This document shows, one piece after another, positions 1 through 10,848 of a stretch of DNA of 64,000 nucleotides (position 1 is the first letter of the stretch; the number at the start of each line of letters is the position of its first letter). The notes below the pieces were generated by a model. The model was not told where the DNA came from. It did no database searches and saw only the letters and a program-made list of their open reading frames with translations. Source of the stretch: Treponema socranskii subsp. paredis ATCC 35535 (GTDB lineage: Bacteria; Spirochaetota; Spirochaetia; Treponematales; Treponemataceae); NCBI GenBank assembly GCA_000413015.1, contig KE332515.1, positions 815,232-879,231 of the forward strand. The letters run 5' to 3'. A program made the translations under genes and the position numbers.

Positions 1-759
1 CCTCAGCGTCAGTCGTCCGCCGGTATCCTGCCTTCGCCATCGGTGTTCTTCCGCATATCTACAGATTTCACCCCTTCACACGGAATTCCGGATACCCTTC
101 GGCAACTCTAGCTCGCCAGTTCTCAATATAGCTCCGGAGTTGAGCCCCGGTATTTCTTACCAAGCTTGGCGACCCGCCTGCATGCCCTTTACGCCCAATA
201 ATTCCGAACAACGCTCGCACCTTACGTGTTACCGCGGCTGCTGGCACGTAATTAGCCGGTGCTTATTCCTGCCCTACCGTCACCATGTCGGCATTTCCTC
301 CAACACTTATTCCTCGGACAGAAAAGAACTTTACAACCTTCCGGCCTTCTTCGTTCACGCGGCGTCGCTCCGTCAGGGTTTCCCCCATTGCGGAATATTC
401 TTACCTGCTGCCTCCCGTAGGAGTCTGGGCCGTATCTCAGTCCCAATGTGTCCGTCCGCCCTCTCAGGCCGGATACCCGTCCTCGCCACGGCGGGCCGTT
501 ACCCCGCCGTCCAGCTGATGGGCCGCAGACCGATCCCGTTGCGGAGCCGAAGCTCCTTTCCCGCTGTCTACCTATCGCAAACAGTGATCTATCCGGTATC
601 ACCCTCTATTTCTACAGGCTGTCCCGGTCAGCGGGGTACGTTATCCACGTGTTACTCACCAGTCCGCCGCTCTCGGCATTGCTGCCTGCCGCTCGACTTG
701 CATGGTTAAGACGCGCCGCCAGCGTTCGTTCTGAGCCAGGATCAAACTCTCCATCATTA
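1..759 (-). rRNA. rrs: 16S ribosomal RNA, 5' half (partial)
   Basis: The complement of 732-751 is the universal 27F site near the 5' end of 16S rRNA, so the gene starts near 759 and is read leftwards out of the window. Further conserved 16S segments follow on the minus strand, including the GTAACACGTGG region near 640-660 and the region around the 530 loop. About the first half of the molecule is present. All open reading frames across this stretch are spurious. The exact mature 5' end cannot be fixed from sequence alone. Confidence 0.97.
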
Positions 760-926
760 TGTTCCCGGATTGCTCCGGGTCTAATTACGTTTCGTTTGTC
801 CCCGCTTACTCTTTTGCTCTCGCTTATTTCAGTTCGGGAGACTTATATGTCTCCGCATGCGTCTTGCTTTCTTTCCTTCCCTTTGCCTGTCAAACAGCGC
901 ACCTGCGGTTTTCGCGGGTAGCTTGT

Positions 927-956
927 AATTTACCGCTTTTTCCCCTTGCGTGTCAA
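927..956 (-). promoter_or_regulatory. rRNA operon promoter, -35/-10
   Basis: The minus strand carries TTGACA (951-956) and TAAATT (927-932) separated by 18 bp. The -35 box is a perfect consensus and is followed by a transcribed leader of about 160 bases before the 16S 5' end. Position and orientation fit a ribosomal RNA promoter. No second tandem promoter was recognised further upstream. Confidence 0.65.
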
Positions 957-1388
957 GTACTTCCCACCCTTTTTTCAATATTTTTTTTCACCCCCGCTCC
1001 CCTGCCCGCAGGCACTCGCACCTCTGCCCCCGAATGCAGCCTGAAAATACAGCGCGCTCACACGGGGCATATCCGTACAGACAACGAGCGTTCGCCAGAC
1101 TGCGCGGGGTATAACATACGCGCATGAAACCGTACGCAGATACACATGCCCGCAAAGCTCTCACACACGCAAAACGAAATACCCGCGCTTGGACAAAATT
1201 AACAATTATTAATTTTACGCGGATAACCTAATACACCGGACATTTTTTTATAAACTCTTCTTTTTAATAATCGATTTTATTTTCTCAAGACACGCGCCGT
1301 CCGGACTCTCGCGTTTTTTCCCGATTGCAAAGCATATTACAAAGTAAAATTTTCAAACTCCTTATCGATAACTCATATTTTTACACCG

Positions 1389-1417
1389 TTGATTTCATTT
1401 AATGCTCATGCTATAGT
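1389..1417 (+). promoter_or_regulatory. lysA promoter
   Basis: TTGATT (1389-1394) and TATAGT (1412-1417) are separated by 17 bp, each matching four or five of six consensus positions. Transcription would start about 50 bases before the lysA start codon. Confidence 0.5.
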
Positions 1418-1474
1418 CGACATAACAGACTGCGATACACAAGCGCATCAAATACATTGCGATAAGGGTTATAT

Positions 1475-2743
1475 ATGAGTTCCGATTTTCCGCTCAAACG
1501 CGATGAACTTTTAAAATTAATAAAAGAATTTCCGACCCCTTTTTATCTTTACGATGAAAGAGCGATCCGCGAAAACATGCGCCGCTTTACCGAGTCTTTT
1601 TCCGTCTTTCCGAAGTTCCGCGAACATTTCGCCGTAAAAGCGATGCCGAATCCCTATATGCTTAAAATCCTCGCGGAAGAAGGATGCGGCGCCGACTGTT
1701 CGAGCTTACCCGAACTCATGCTCTCCGATTTGGCGGGCATCAAAGGGGAGAGCGTCATATTTACATCGAATGAAACGCCCGCTTCCGAATTTCAATATGC
1801 GTACGAGCACGGCAACCTCATCAACTTGGACGACATCACACACATCGATTTTTTAAAAAAAGCGTTCGGAGGCAGATTACCGAAACTGCTCTGTTTCCGC
1901 TACAACCCAGGCCCGCTCAAGCAAGGCGGTAACGCGATTATCGGAAAACCCGAAGAAGCGAAATACGGCCTCTCGCGCGAACAGCTTTTCGAAGCCTATG
2001 CACGGTGCAAAGAAGAAGGCGTCGAACGATTCGGACTTCATACGATGGTCGCTTCGAACGAACTCAATCCCGATTTTTTTATCGACACGGCGGATATTCT
2101 CTTCGATCTCTGTGTCGAAATAAAACAGAGGCTCGGCATAAAAATCGAATTCATCGATTTGGGCGGCGGCGTCGGTATCCCGTATAAGCCGAAACAAAAA
2201 GCGGTCGATCTCGGCTATGTAGCGCACGGCATCAAAAAAATCTACGACGAAAAAATTATTAAAAACGATCTCGATCCTATGGGCATTTACTGGGAATGCG
2301 GCAGACCCGTCACCGGCCCCTACGGTTGGCTTATCACGACGGCAATTCACGAAAAACACATCTACCGCGATTATATCGGAGTCGACGCGTGCATGGCCGA
2401 CTTAATGAGACCGGGTATGTACGGTGCTTATCACGAAGTGACCGTCAGCGGAAAAGAAAATGCGGTAAAAGACAGGGTATACGATGTCGTCGGATCTCTG
2501 TGTGAAAACTGCGACAAATTCGCAGTCCGGCGGAGCCTGCCGAAAATCGATATCGGCGATATCTTAATAATTCACGATGCCGGCGCGCACGGAAGAGCGA
2601 TGGGATTCAACTACAACGGAAAGCTCCGAGCGGGCGAAGTGCTCATGAGAAGCGACGGTTCATTCAAAGAAATCAGACGGCGCGAAACGATTGCCGACTA
2701 TTTTGCGACGCTCGATTTGGACGGCGTAAAAAATTTCAAATAA
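1475..2743 (+). CDS. lysA: Diaminopimelate decarboxylase family protein (LysA)
   Basis: The 422-residue protein is a fold-III, PLP-dependent decarboxylase. The Schiff-base lysine lies in HFAVKAMPNPY near residue 54, a glycine-rich phosphate-binding segment IDLGGGVGIPY lies near 230, and the partner-subunit active-site cysteine sits in GSLCENCDKF near 345. The family converts meso-diaminopimelate to lysine in the cytoplasm. Length matches LysA. Carboxynorspermidine decarboxylase and other fold-III members share the scaffold, so substrate is inferred, although the CENCD segment favours LysA. The gene stands alone, divergent from the 16S gene and convergent with mglC. Confidence 0.85.
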   Translation: MSSDFPLKRDELLKLIKEFPTPFYLYDERAIRENMRRFTESFSVFPKFREHFAVKAMPNPYMLKILAEEGCGADCSSLPELMLSDLAGIKGESVIFTSNETPASEFQYAYEHGNLINLDDITHIDFLKKAFGGRLPKLLCFRYNPGPLKQGGNAIIGKPEEAKYGLSREQLFEAYARCKEEGVERFGLHTMVASNELNPDFFIDTADILFDLCVEIKQRLGIKIEFIDLGGGVGIPYKPKQKAVDLGYVAHGIKKIYDEKIIKNDLDPMGIYWECGRPVTGPYGWLITTAIHEKHIYRDYIGVDACMADLMRPGMYGAYHEVTVSGKENAVKDRVYDVVGSLCENCDKFAVRRSLPKIDIGDILIIHDAGAHGRAMGFNYNGKLRAGEVLMRSDGSFKEIRRRETIADYFATLDLDGVKNFK

Positions 2744-2787
2744 CAAAGGCTTACCGCTTTTCGATTAATCGGCACACCTCATAATAA

Positions 2788-2819
2788 CACCATACCCCGA
2801 TCTTAAGCGAAGTATGGTG
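2788..2819. terminator. Inverted repeat between convergent lysA and mglC
   Basis: CACCATAC (2788-2795) is matched by GTATGGTG (2812-2819) with a 16-base loop. It lies between two converging genes, where a shared terminator is expected, but neither side carries a clear T-run, so its activity is uncertain. Confidence 0.35.
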
Positions 2820-2843
2820 ACTAATCTATCGTCCTTGCATTTT

Positions 2844-4532
2844 TTATTTGCGTTTCAAATATTTAATCGAATCGAGGGCAACAGCAGCGATTAAAATCAA
2901 CCCTTTAAATACAAACTGCAGATTCGTATCAATGCCAAGGAACGTCAGACAATAAGTCAAACCGGTAAATATGATAACGCCGATGACGGCTCCTCCTATT
3001 TTACCGATACCGCCGTTGAACGAAATGCCGCCGACGACACAGGCTGCGATCGCATCGAGTTCATACCCCTGCCCCGTCCCGGCGCTCGCGTTCGCTTTGA
3101 ACGCTTCAAAAAACGCGCCGAAGCCGTAGAACACGCCGGCCATAGCGAAGATACCCATCGTTACCCAAAATACGCTGATGCCGCTTACGCTCGCAGCTTC
3201 CGAATTGCCTCCGACGGCATACATATTTTTGCCGAAAGTCGTTTTATTCCATATGAACCACGCGATAAATATCGCAATGACAGCGGGAATTATTAATTTC
3301 GGGAAAGTGACGAATTCGCCGTTGACGAACCCGAGTTCCCATCTGCCGCCGAGCATATCTTTAATACCCGCGTCGATCGAACCGACGGGAGTACCGCTCG
3401 TGCCGAAAAAGAGGAGACCGTAGATGATGAGCTGGGTCGCAAGCGTTGAGATAAACGGATGAATTCGAAGCTTTGCGCTGAACACGCCCGCAAAACAGCT
3501 GAATAAAACGCACAACACGATCGATATGCCCAAAGCAAGAACGAGCCGCACAGAGACGGGAAGCGGAGTGAAATCCCACGGACCGAGATGAAAAAACGTT
3601 ACGATATTTTTCCCCGGATGCAAAATAAGTCCCGTGATGACGGAACCGAGGGCAACCATGCGTCCGATGCTCAAATCGGTGCCGGCTATGAGGATGAGCC
3701 CCGCAACTCCGAGCGCATAAAACATGCGCACGGAAGCCTGTTCGAGTATCGTAAAGATATTCGGCAGCGTCAAAAGCTGCCCGTTTCCCGAAACGGGAGC
3801 GACGATGATGCATACGATAAAAAATACGAGGATCGCCAAATACAAACCGTTATTTAAAAAGAATTTAGACGGCTTGAATTGATACACGTAATTTTGCCAG
3901 CCGAGCGATATATTTTCCGAAAAGCGCGTTGCGCCGTTTCTGAGACTGCGATTTTTTTGCACGCGGTCGACGTACGCCTGATTTTTCGCCGCTTTCGCGC
4001 GGTCGACGTCGGATACGTATTTGCTGTGCGCGTCGAAGAGAGACGCCTTGCATTCATAAGCGTTTATCGAAAGCGCTTCTTTTTTTGCCGCCCTATCCCC
4101 GCCGCCTTTTTTCCCTTCATAAGATTTGACGATTTCATCCTTTCTGCGACCGAAATCGGCTTTGATCGCCGCAACATCGCGTCTATATTTTTCGGAAAGG
4201 AGAGCGATCTCTCTGTCCTGAACTTCGTGCACGCTTTGTATATATTTTTTTGCAATACCGTCGGCATACGAAACCGCTTCCTTTTGTAAAAGCGAAATTT
4301 CGTTTTTATTTCGTGCGGCGACGGCACGGGCTTCGGCAATCTGCCGTACATTTTCCGCGATCCGCACATCGCGATCGGTCTCGCCGATGAGTTTATTGCG
4401 CTTGAGAGCCGCTATCTCCTGTTTCAGTTCCGAAATTTTATTAATTCCGTCGCGTCTCAGTGCAAAAAGTCTGTCGCCGTATTCTTTGAGTTTTTTGTCG
4501 TCGTCAAGATGATTGATGCGTTCGTTTTCCAT
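2844..4532 (-). CDS. mglC: MglC-type sugar ABC permease with N-terminal coiled-coil extension
   Basis: The 562-residue protein has two parts. Residues 1 to about 210 are highly charged (Lys/Arg/Glu/Asp), without membrane segments, and look like a long helical coiled coil (for example KISELKQEIAALKRNK near 32). From about residue 225 onward it is a BPD_transp_2 permease of the RbsC/MglC type with about eight to ten membrane segments, including the GTDLSIG and AACVVGGISFNGG family motifs. Classical MglC is about 336 residues, so the extension is extra. GGAGG stands four bases before the ATG. It is the last gene of mglB-mglA-mglC and forms the membrane channel for glucose/galactose uptake. Confidence 0.88.
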   Translation of the reverse strand: MENERINHLDDDKKLKEYGDRLFALRRDGINKISELKQEIAALKRNKLIGETDRDVRIAENVRQIAEARAVAARNKNEISLLQKEAVSYADGIAKKYIQSVHEVQDREIALLSEKYRRDVAAIKADFGRRKDEIVKSYEGKKGGGDRAAKKEALSINAYECKASLFDAHSKYVSDVDRAKAAKNQAYVDRVQKNRSLRNGATRFSENISLGWQNYVYQFKPSKFFLNNGLYLAILVFFIVCIIVAPVSGNGQLLTLPNIFTILEQASVRMFYALGVAGLILIAGTDLSIGRMVALGSVITGLILHPGKNIVTFFHLGPWDFTPLPVSVRLVLALGISIVLCVLFSCFAGVFSAKLRIHPFISTLATQLIIYGLLFFGTSGTPVGSIDAGIKDMLGGRWELGFVNGEFVTFPKLIIPAVIAIFIAWFIWNKTTFGKNMYAVGGNSEAASVSGISVFWVTMGIFAMAGVFYGFGAFFEAFKANASAGTGQGYELDAIAACVVGGISFNGGIGKIGGAVIGVIIFTGLTYCLTFLGIDTNLQFVFKGLILIAAVALDSIKYLKRK

Positions 4533-4544
4533 ACGTCCTCCACA

Positions 4545-6038
4545 TTACAGATATTTCGCCGAAAGCCGTAAAAGCGCTTCCTGATCGGTATCGTTCGTAT
4601 CGACAATGCCTGCAAGCCGCCTGTTCGACATGACGGCTATACGATTCGTTATACCGAGAATTTCCGGCATTTCGCTCGAAACGACGATGATCGTTTTTCC
4701 TTCTTTTGCCATTCTGATGATAAGCTGATAGATTTCATACTTCGCTCCGACGTCGATACCGCGCGTCGGTTCGTCCATGAGAAACACTTCGGGCGAACGC
4801 TCGATCCATTTGCCGATGATGACTTTTTGTTGATTGCCGCCGGAAAGAGACGTGATGATTTCATCGGCGGATACGCATTTCGTTTTCATTTGCGCGATTT
4901 CGCGGTTCGCCGCTTCGTATAATTTCCGATTCGACAAAATGCCGTTCGATTTATAGCTTGAAAGATTTGTGATCGTCGTATTGAATTCGATCGACGCTTT
5001 TCCGAACATGCCGTTGAATTTCCGTTCTTCGGTAACAAGCGCAAAGCCGTGTTCCATCGCATCGCGGCTGTCCGCAAAGTGCAGACGTTTTCCGCCGTAA
5101 ATGATTTCGCCCGATGCGATCGTGCGTACGCCGAAAAGCGCTTCGAGCAATTCCGAGCGCCCCGCCCCTACAAGACCGTAGAGGCCGAATATTTCGCCTT
5201 TTCTGATGGTAAACGAAATATCTTCAAGCACGGGTTCGTACTTCGTCGTAAGCGCTTTCACTTCAAAAATATAATCGCCGGGAACATTATCGACGTCGGG
5301 ATAGCGCTTTTCAAGAGAACGGCCGACCATAGCCGAAATGAGTTCGTTCATGCCCGTCGTTTTCGTGTCTTTCGTCAAAATCATTTTTCCGTCTCGAAGG
5401 ACTGCGACGTCGTCGCACACGAGAAACACTTCATCCATTTTGTGGGAAATATAGATAAACGACACGCCTTTTTCTTTGAGATTTTTGACGATCGAAAAAA
5501 GTTTGGCAACTTCGTTTTCGGTCAGCGACGAAGTCGGTTCGTCAAGTACGATTATTTTCGCGTTGTAGGAAACCGCCTTCGCTATTTCGACCATCTGCCG
5601 CTGCGACACGGACATCGTCCTCATGATCGTGTGCGGATCGACGTTCATATCCAAAGAATTGAACAACTTAACGCTGTCTTTCAGCATCTTCGCTTCATCG
5701 ATTATGCCGAAGCGCTTCGGATATCTTCCGAGATAGAGGTTATCCATGACGGAACGGTCGAGACATTGATTGAGTTCCTGATGCACCATCGCGACGCCGT
5801 TTTCAAGCGCTTCTTTCGGACTCTTAAAATCCACGGGCTTTCCGTCGAGCATAAACTGACCTTCGTCTTTCGCATAGATACCGAACAGACATTTCATCAT
5901 CGTGGATTTGCCCGCTCCGTTTTCGCCCATCAAACCGAGTACGGAACTTTTTTTTACTTCGAGATTGATACCGTCCAAAACTTTATTTTTGGCAAAAGAC
6001 TTCGAAAGATTTTTTACTTCGAGGACAATACTATCCAT
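4545..6038 (-). CDS. mglA: Galactose/glucose ABC transporter, duplicated ATPase (MglA)
   Basis: The 497-residue protein contains two ABC ATPase domains in tandem, the layout of sugar importers RbsA/XylG/MglA. The first domain has Walker A GENGAGKST near residue 38 and Walker B with IIVLDEPTSSL; the second has a degenerate Walker A (LVGAGRSE, near 290), a signature LSGGNQQK near 395 and FLMDEPTRGIDVG. It energises uptake through MglC from the cytoplasmic face. Its ATG is 12 bases upstream of mglC after accounting for the stop, so the two are co-transcribed. Confidence 0.93.
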   Translation of the reverse strand: MDSIVLEVKNLSKSFAKNKVLDGINLEVKKSSVLGLMGENGAGKSTMMKCLFGIYAKDEGQFMLDGKPVDFKSPKEALENGVAMVHQELNQCLDRSVMDNLYLGRYPKRFGIIDEAKMLKDSVKLFNSLDMNVDPHTIMRTMSVSQRQMVEIAKAVSYNAKIIVLDEPTSSLTENEVAKLFSIVKNLKEKGVSFIYISHKMDEVFLVCDDVAVLRDGKMILTKDTKTTGMNELISAMVGRSLEKRYPDVDNVPGDYIFEVKALTTKYEPVLEDISFTIRKGEIFGLYGLVGAGRSELLEALFGVRTIASGEIIYGGKRLHFADSRDAMEHGFALVTEERKFNGMFGKASIEFNTTITNLSSYKSNGILSNRKLYEAANREIAQMKTKCVSADEIITSLSGGNQQKVIIGKWIERSPEVFLMDEPTRGIDVGAKYEIYQLIIRMAKEGKTIIVVSSEMPEILGITNRIAVMSNRRLAGIVDTNDTDQEALLRLSAKYL

Positions 6039-6077
6039 GAGCTCACCTTATTTTATTAATTTACCGTACCGGCTTTC

Positions 6078-6112
6078 AAAAAAGGCCACATCCTTTTTGA
6101 GGACACGGCCTT
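6078..6112 (-). terminator. Hairpin with T-run between mglB and mglA (attenuator)
   Basis: On the minus strand AAGGCC-GTG-TCCT pairs with AGGA-TGT-GGCCTT around a short loop and runs straight into six T residues. It lies after the mglB stop and before mglA. A leaky terminator or 3' stabilising stem here would give more binding protein than transporter. Confidence 0.65.
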
Positions 6113-6145
6113 GTCCGATCCGATCAAGCCGAAAACGGAAAATTA

Positions 6146-7405
<1,260 letters not shown>

Positions 7406-7407
7406 TT

Positions 7408-7435
7408 AGTATATCGGCAAATGCAAATTTGTCAA
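7408..7435 (-). promoter_or_regulatory. mglB copy 1 promoter
   Basis: Minus-strand TTGACA (7430-7435) and TATACT (7408-7413) with a 16-bp spacer give a near-consensus sigma-70 promoter. The palindrome at 7371-7386 lies just downstream. Confidence 0.75.
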
Positions 7436-7470
7436 ATGATTTTTCATCCGCCTTTCTTTTCAGCATTTCT

Positions 7471-7498
7471 ATTACAAATTATAATTCCGTGCTATAAT
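7471..7498 (+). promoter_or_regulatory. Promoter of the UlaG-like gene
   Basis: ATTACA (7471-7476) and a perfect TATAAT (7493-7498) are spaced by 16 bp on the plus strand, about 100 bases before the start codon at 7599. It is divergent from the mglB promoter. Confidence 0.5.
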
Positions 7499-7598
7499 AT
7501 TCAGCCGAATGACGTTTGGAAAGTATCGGCTGATAAAACGGTGCTTTTGAAACGCCGCTCAGTCAGTGAGCAAAACGCATTGTAAAAGAGGTGATAGT

Positions 7599-8672
7599 AT
7601 GACGAAAGAAACGGAATATAGGGCGGACGGTCTTGCCGCAGGTACGACAATACATGATGCGCGAAAAATGACACGGGAAATTTGGCTTCAAGAATGTTTT
7701 CCCGAATGGCACCACATGCTGAACAAACAGATTGAAAATATGCAAGTCCCTGAAAAATCTTTTGCGCTTTGGATGCTCGGAGGCCCTTCATGGGCATTCA
7801 AATCTTCCGGCGGCGCAACGTTTTTGATCGACAATTATTCAGGATCTTCATCGACAAGCGAATATTCATCGGACGGCGCGTGTCGTCTGACCGGTGCGTC
7901 GTATCTGTCATGGATCCGCATAAATCCGCATGTCATCGATCCGTGGAAATTTACGCAACTCGATGCGGTATTTTCGACTCATCCGCATTCCGATCATGCG
8001 GATTTTTACACGGTGTCCGCGACGCTCCAAACGACGAATTGCAAATTCATCGGTCCGAAAAACGTGTGTGCGCTCTTCAGAAAATGGAATGTTCCCGAAG
8101 ACAGGATCATAGAAGTAAAGCCGGGCGACACTTTCAAGATAAAAGACGTAAGCGTATATGTGGAAAAAAATTACGACTATATGGCATGTATGACAGGCGA
8201 TTATAAGGTCGGCGAACCTTTCGATTTCGACGCAAACGCCGTGTCATTCATCCTCGAAACGGGAGGACATTCGGTCATTTTCGTCGGCGACACGCTGTAC
8301 AATGACGGTTTTTCCGCGGTCGGACATCGTCACGAAATCGATATCGTCATCGCGGCGATGGGACATAACGCGCCCGGCATTTCCGACAAAATGAATCCGT
8401 GGGATGTCATGCGCGTGGCGCAGAATCTTCGCGCAAAAATCGTCATCCCCGACCACTACGAAAACTGGTCGAGCAGCGCGATCGATCCGCATGAACTGCA
8501 AAAAATAGTCGATGCGAACGACAAAAATCTTAAGACCTGCATTATGAAAAGCGGCGGTATGTATGTATATCCGCGAGATAAAGACATGAGAGAATATATG
8601 TATCCCGACTGGCGTGAACGGTATGATTGGGAAAAAAGTATCGTGTACGGGAATATACACAAAGACAAATAA
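7599..8672 (+). CDS. ulaG: UlaG-like metallo-beta-lactamase-fold lactonase
   Basis: The 357-residue protein matches L-ascorbate-6-phosphate lactonase (UlaG, about 354 residues) in length and in its metallo-beta-lactamase metal site: THPHSDHADF near residue 130, VIFVGDTLYNDG near 225 and a late IPDHYENW. UlaG hydrolyses L-ascorbate 6-phosphate to 3-keto-L-gulonate 6-phosphate in the cytoplasm. The start at 7599 is chosen because AGAGGTGAT lies just before it; an upstream in-frame ATG at 7566 has no such site. No ascorbate PTS or other ula gene is nearby, and it sits alone between two mglB copies, so the physiological lactone is uncertain. Confidence 0.8.
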   Translation: MTKETEYRADGLAAGTTIHDARKMTREIWLQECFPEWHHMLNKQIENMQVPEKSFALWMLGGPSWAFKSSGGATFLIDNYSGSSSTSEYSSDGACRLTGASYLSWIRINPHVIDPWKFTQLDAVFSTHPHSDHADFYTVSATLQTTNCKFIGPKNVCALFRKWNVPEDRIIEVKPGDTFKIKDVSVYVEKNYDYMACMTGDYKVGEPFDFDANAVSFILETGGHSVIFVGDTLYNDGFSAVGHRHEIDIVIAAMGHNAPGISDKMNPWDVMRVAQNLRAKIVIPDHYENWSSSAIDPHELQKIVDANDKNLKTCIMKSGGMYVYPRDKDMREYMYPDWRERYDWEKSIVYGNIHKDK

Positions 8673-8681
8673 TCGATATGT

Positions 8682-8727
8682 AAAAAACACCGACTGAAGC
8701 GAAAATCGCATAAAGCCGGCGTTTTTT
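8682..8727. terminator. Bidirectional terminator hairpin after the UlaG-like gene
   Basis: AAAAAACACCG (8682-8692) faces CGGCGTTTTTT (8717-8727) with one mismatch, so the stem ends in a T-run on both strands. It lies 10 bases after the stop codon. Confidence 0.65.
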
Positions 8728-8763
8728 CATACAGTTTTGCCGCAATAAAAATTGCAAAGTCCG

Positions 8764-8801
8764 CACCGATCGATGCGCATTCGAATCGATCGGTGTTTTT
8801 T
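8764..8801 (+). terminator. Strong intrinsic terminator
   Basis: CACCGATCGAT (8764-8774) pairs perfectly with ATCGATCGGTG (8785-8795), followed by six T residues. It separates the UlaG-like gene from the convergent second mglB. Confidence 0.8.
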
Positions 8802-8839
8802 AATAATTGTGCAGTGCGGCTGCACGCACCTGCTCGCGC

Positions 8840-10096
<1,257 letters not shown>

Positions 10097-10098
10097 TT

Positions 10099-10126
10099 AG
10101 TATATAGCCAAATAAAAAATTGTCAA
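10099..10126 (-). promoter_or_regulatory. mglB copy 2 promoter
   Basis: Minus-strand TTGACA (10121-10126) and TATACT (10099-10104) with a 16-bp spacer, the same boxes and spacing as the copy 1 promoter. Confidence 0.75.
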
Positions 10127-10179
10127 ATGAAAAACGGACGGATAAAACGGACGGAAAACAACGCAAGTCCCGTCGCTTT

Positions 10180-10848
10180 CTAACGATAATAAGCAAGTTT
10201 CGTTTCGATTCGCACAAATACGATTTCGACACCCCAATTCATCGCAAGATAAAAAACACCTGCGACGAAGAGCGGCATAAACGAAAAGAGGCGGCTCTGC
10301 GTTTCCTGCGCGACGCGTAAAAGTTCGGATACACCGATAACTTGCACGAGAGCGGTATCTTTGACAAGGGTTATCACTTCGTTTCCCATAGCGGGCATAA
10401 TTCGTTTGACGACTTGCGGCAAGACAATATAGAAAAAAGTTTGCCGCTTCGTATAACCGAGCACTTTCGCCGCTTCGTATTGCCCTTTGGGAATCGACTC
10501 GATGCCGCCGCGGTAAATCTCCGCAAAGTATGCCGCATAATTGACGATGAGCGCGACAATCGCCGCAAGAAAACGAGGCCATGCGACGCGAAAATCGGTA
10601 CCGAAATTGTTATTGAACCAAAGGCACAAAAGACTCGGACCGAAATAGACGACGAGCAGCTGCAGCATGAGAGGCGTGCCGCGTATGACGAGCAAAAACG
10701 CTTTTATTATGTTTGAAAGTATTTTGTTTTTCGCCATACGCCCCGCGCAAAACGGAAAAGCAAGCGGGAGCGCAAAGAGCAGCGTCAAAAAAAACACTTC
10801 GAGCGATGTTACGCTTCCGCGCAGCATCGCCTGCAGCATCTTCTCCAT
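10180..10848 (-). CDS. Polar amino-acid ABC transporter permease
   Basis: The 222-residue protein is a HisMQ/GlnP-type permease with about five membrane segments and the EAA-type loop (EAAKVLGYTKRQTFFYIVLP near 140-160) that contacts the ATPase. The ATG directly follows the stop codon of the upstream binding-protein gene, so translation is probably coupled. The expected ATPase gene is missing from this operon; an orphan GlnQ-type ATPase is encoded at 51713-52471. Confidence 0.9.
   Translation of the reverse strand: MEKMLQAMLRGSVTSLEVFFLTLLFALPLAFPFCAGRMAKNKILSNIIKAFLLVIRGTPLMLQLLVVYFGPSLLCLWFNNNFGTDFRVAWPRFLAAIVALIVNYAAYFAEIYRGGIESIPKGQYEAAKVLGYTKRQTFFYIVLPQVVKRIMPAMGNEVITLVKDTALVQVIGVSELLRVAQETQSRLFSFMPLFVAGVFYLAMNWGVEIVFVRIETKLAYYR

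Larger units (their letters stand above)
760..1474. other. Intergenic region between divergent 16S rRNA and lysA
   Basis: This stretch of about 700 bases holds the rRNA leader and promoter on the minus side and the lysA promoter on the plus side. The part from about 1130 to 1380 is AT-rich and includes one copy of the AATTATTAA word at 1204-1212. No credible coding sequence is visible; the short reading frames lack ribosome binding sites and resemblance to known proteins. Confidence 0.6.

Noticed and set aside
140-1127. Several open reading frames of 77-189 codons on both strands
   Set aside because: They lie in or next to the 16S rRNA gene and its leader and show no protein-like features.
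5049-6059. A 336-codon plus-strand frame opposite mglA
   Set aside because: Shadow of the ATPase gene; His/Arg/Phe-rich composition is typical of antisense frames here.
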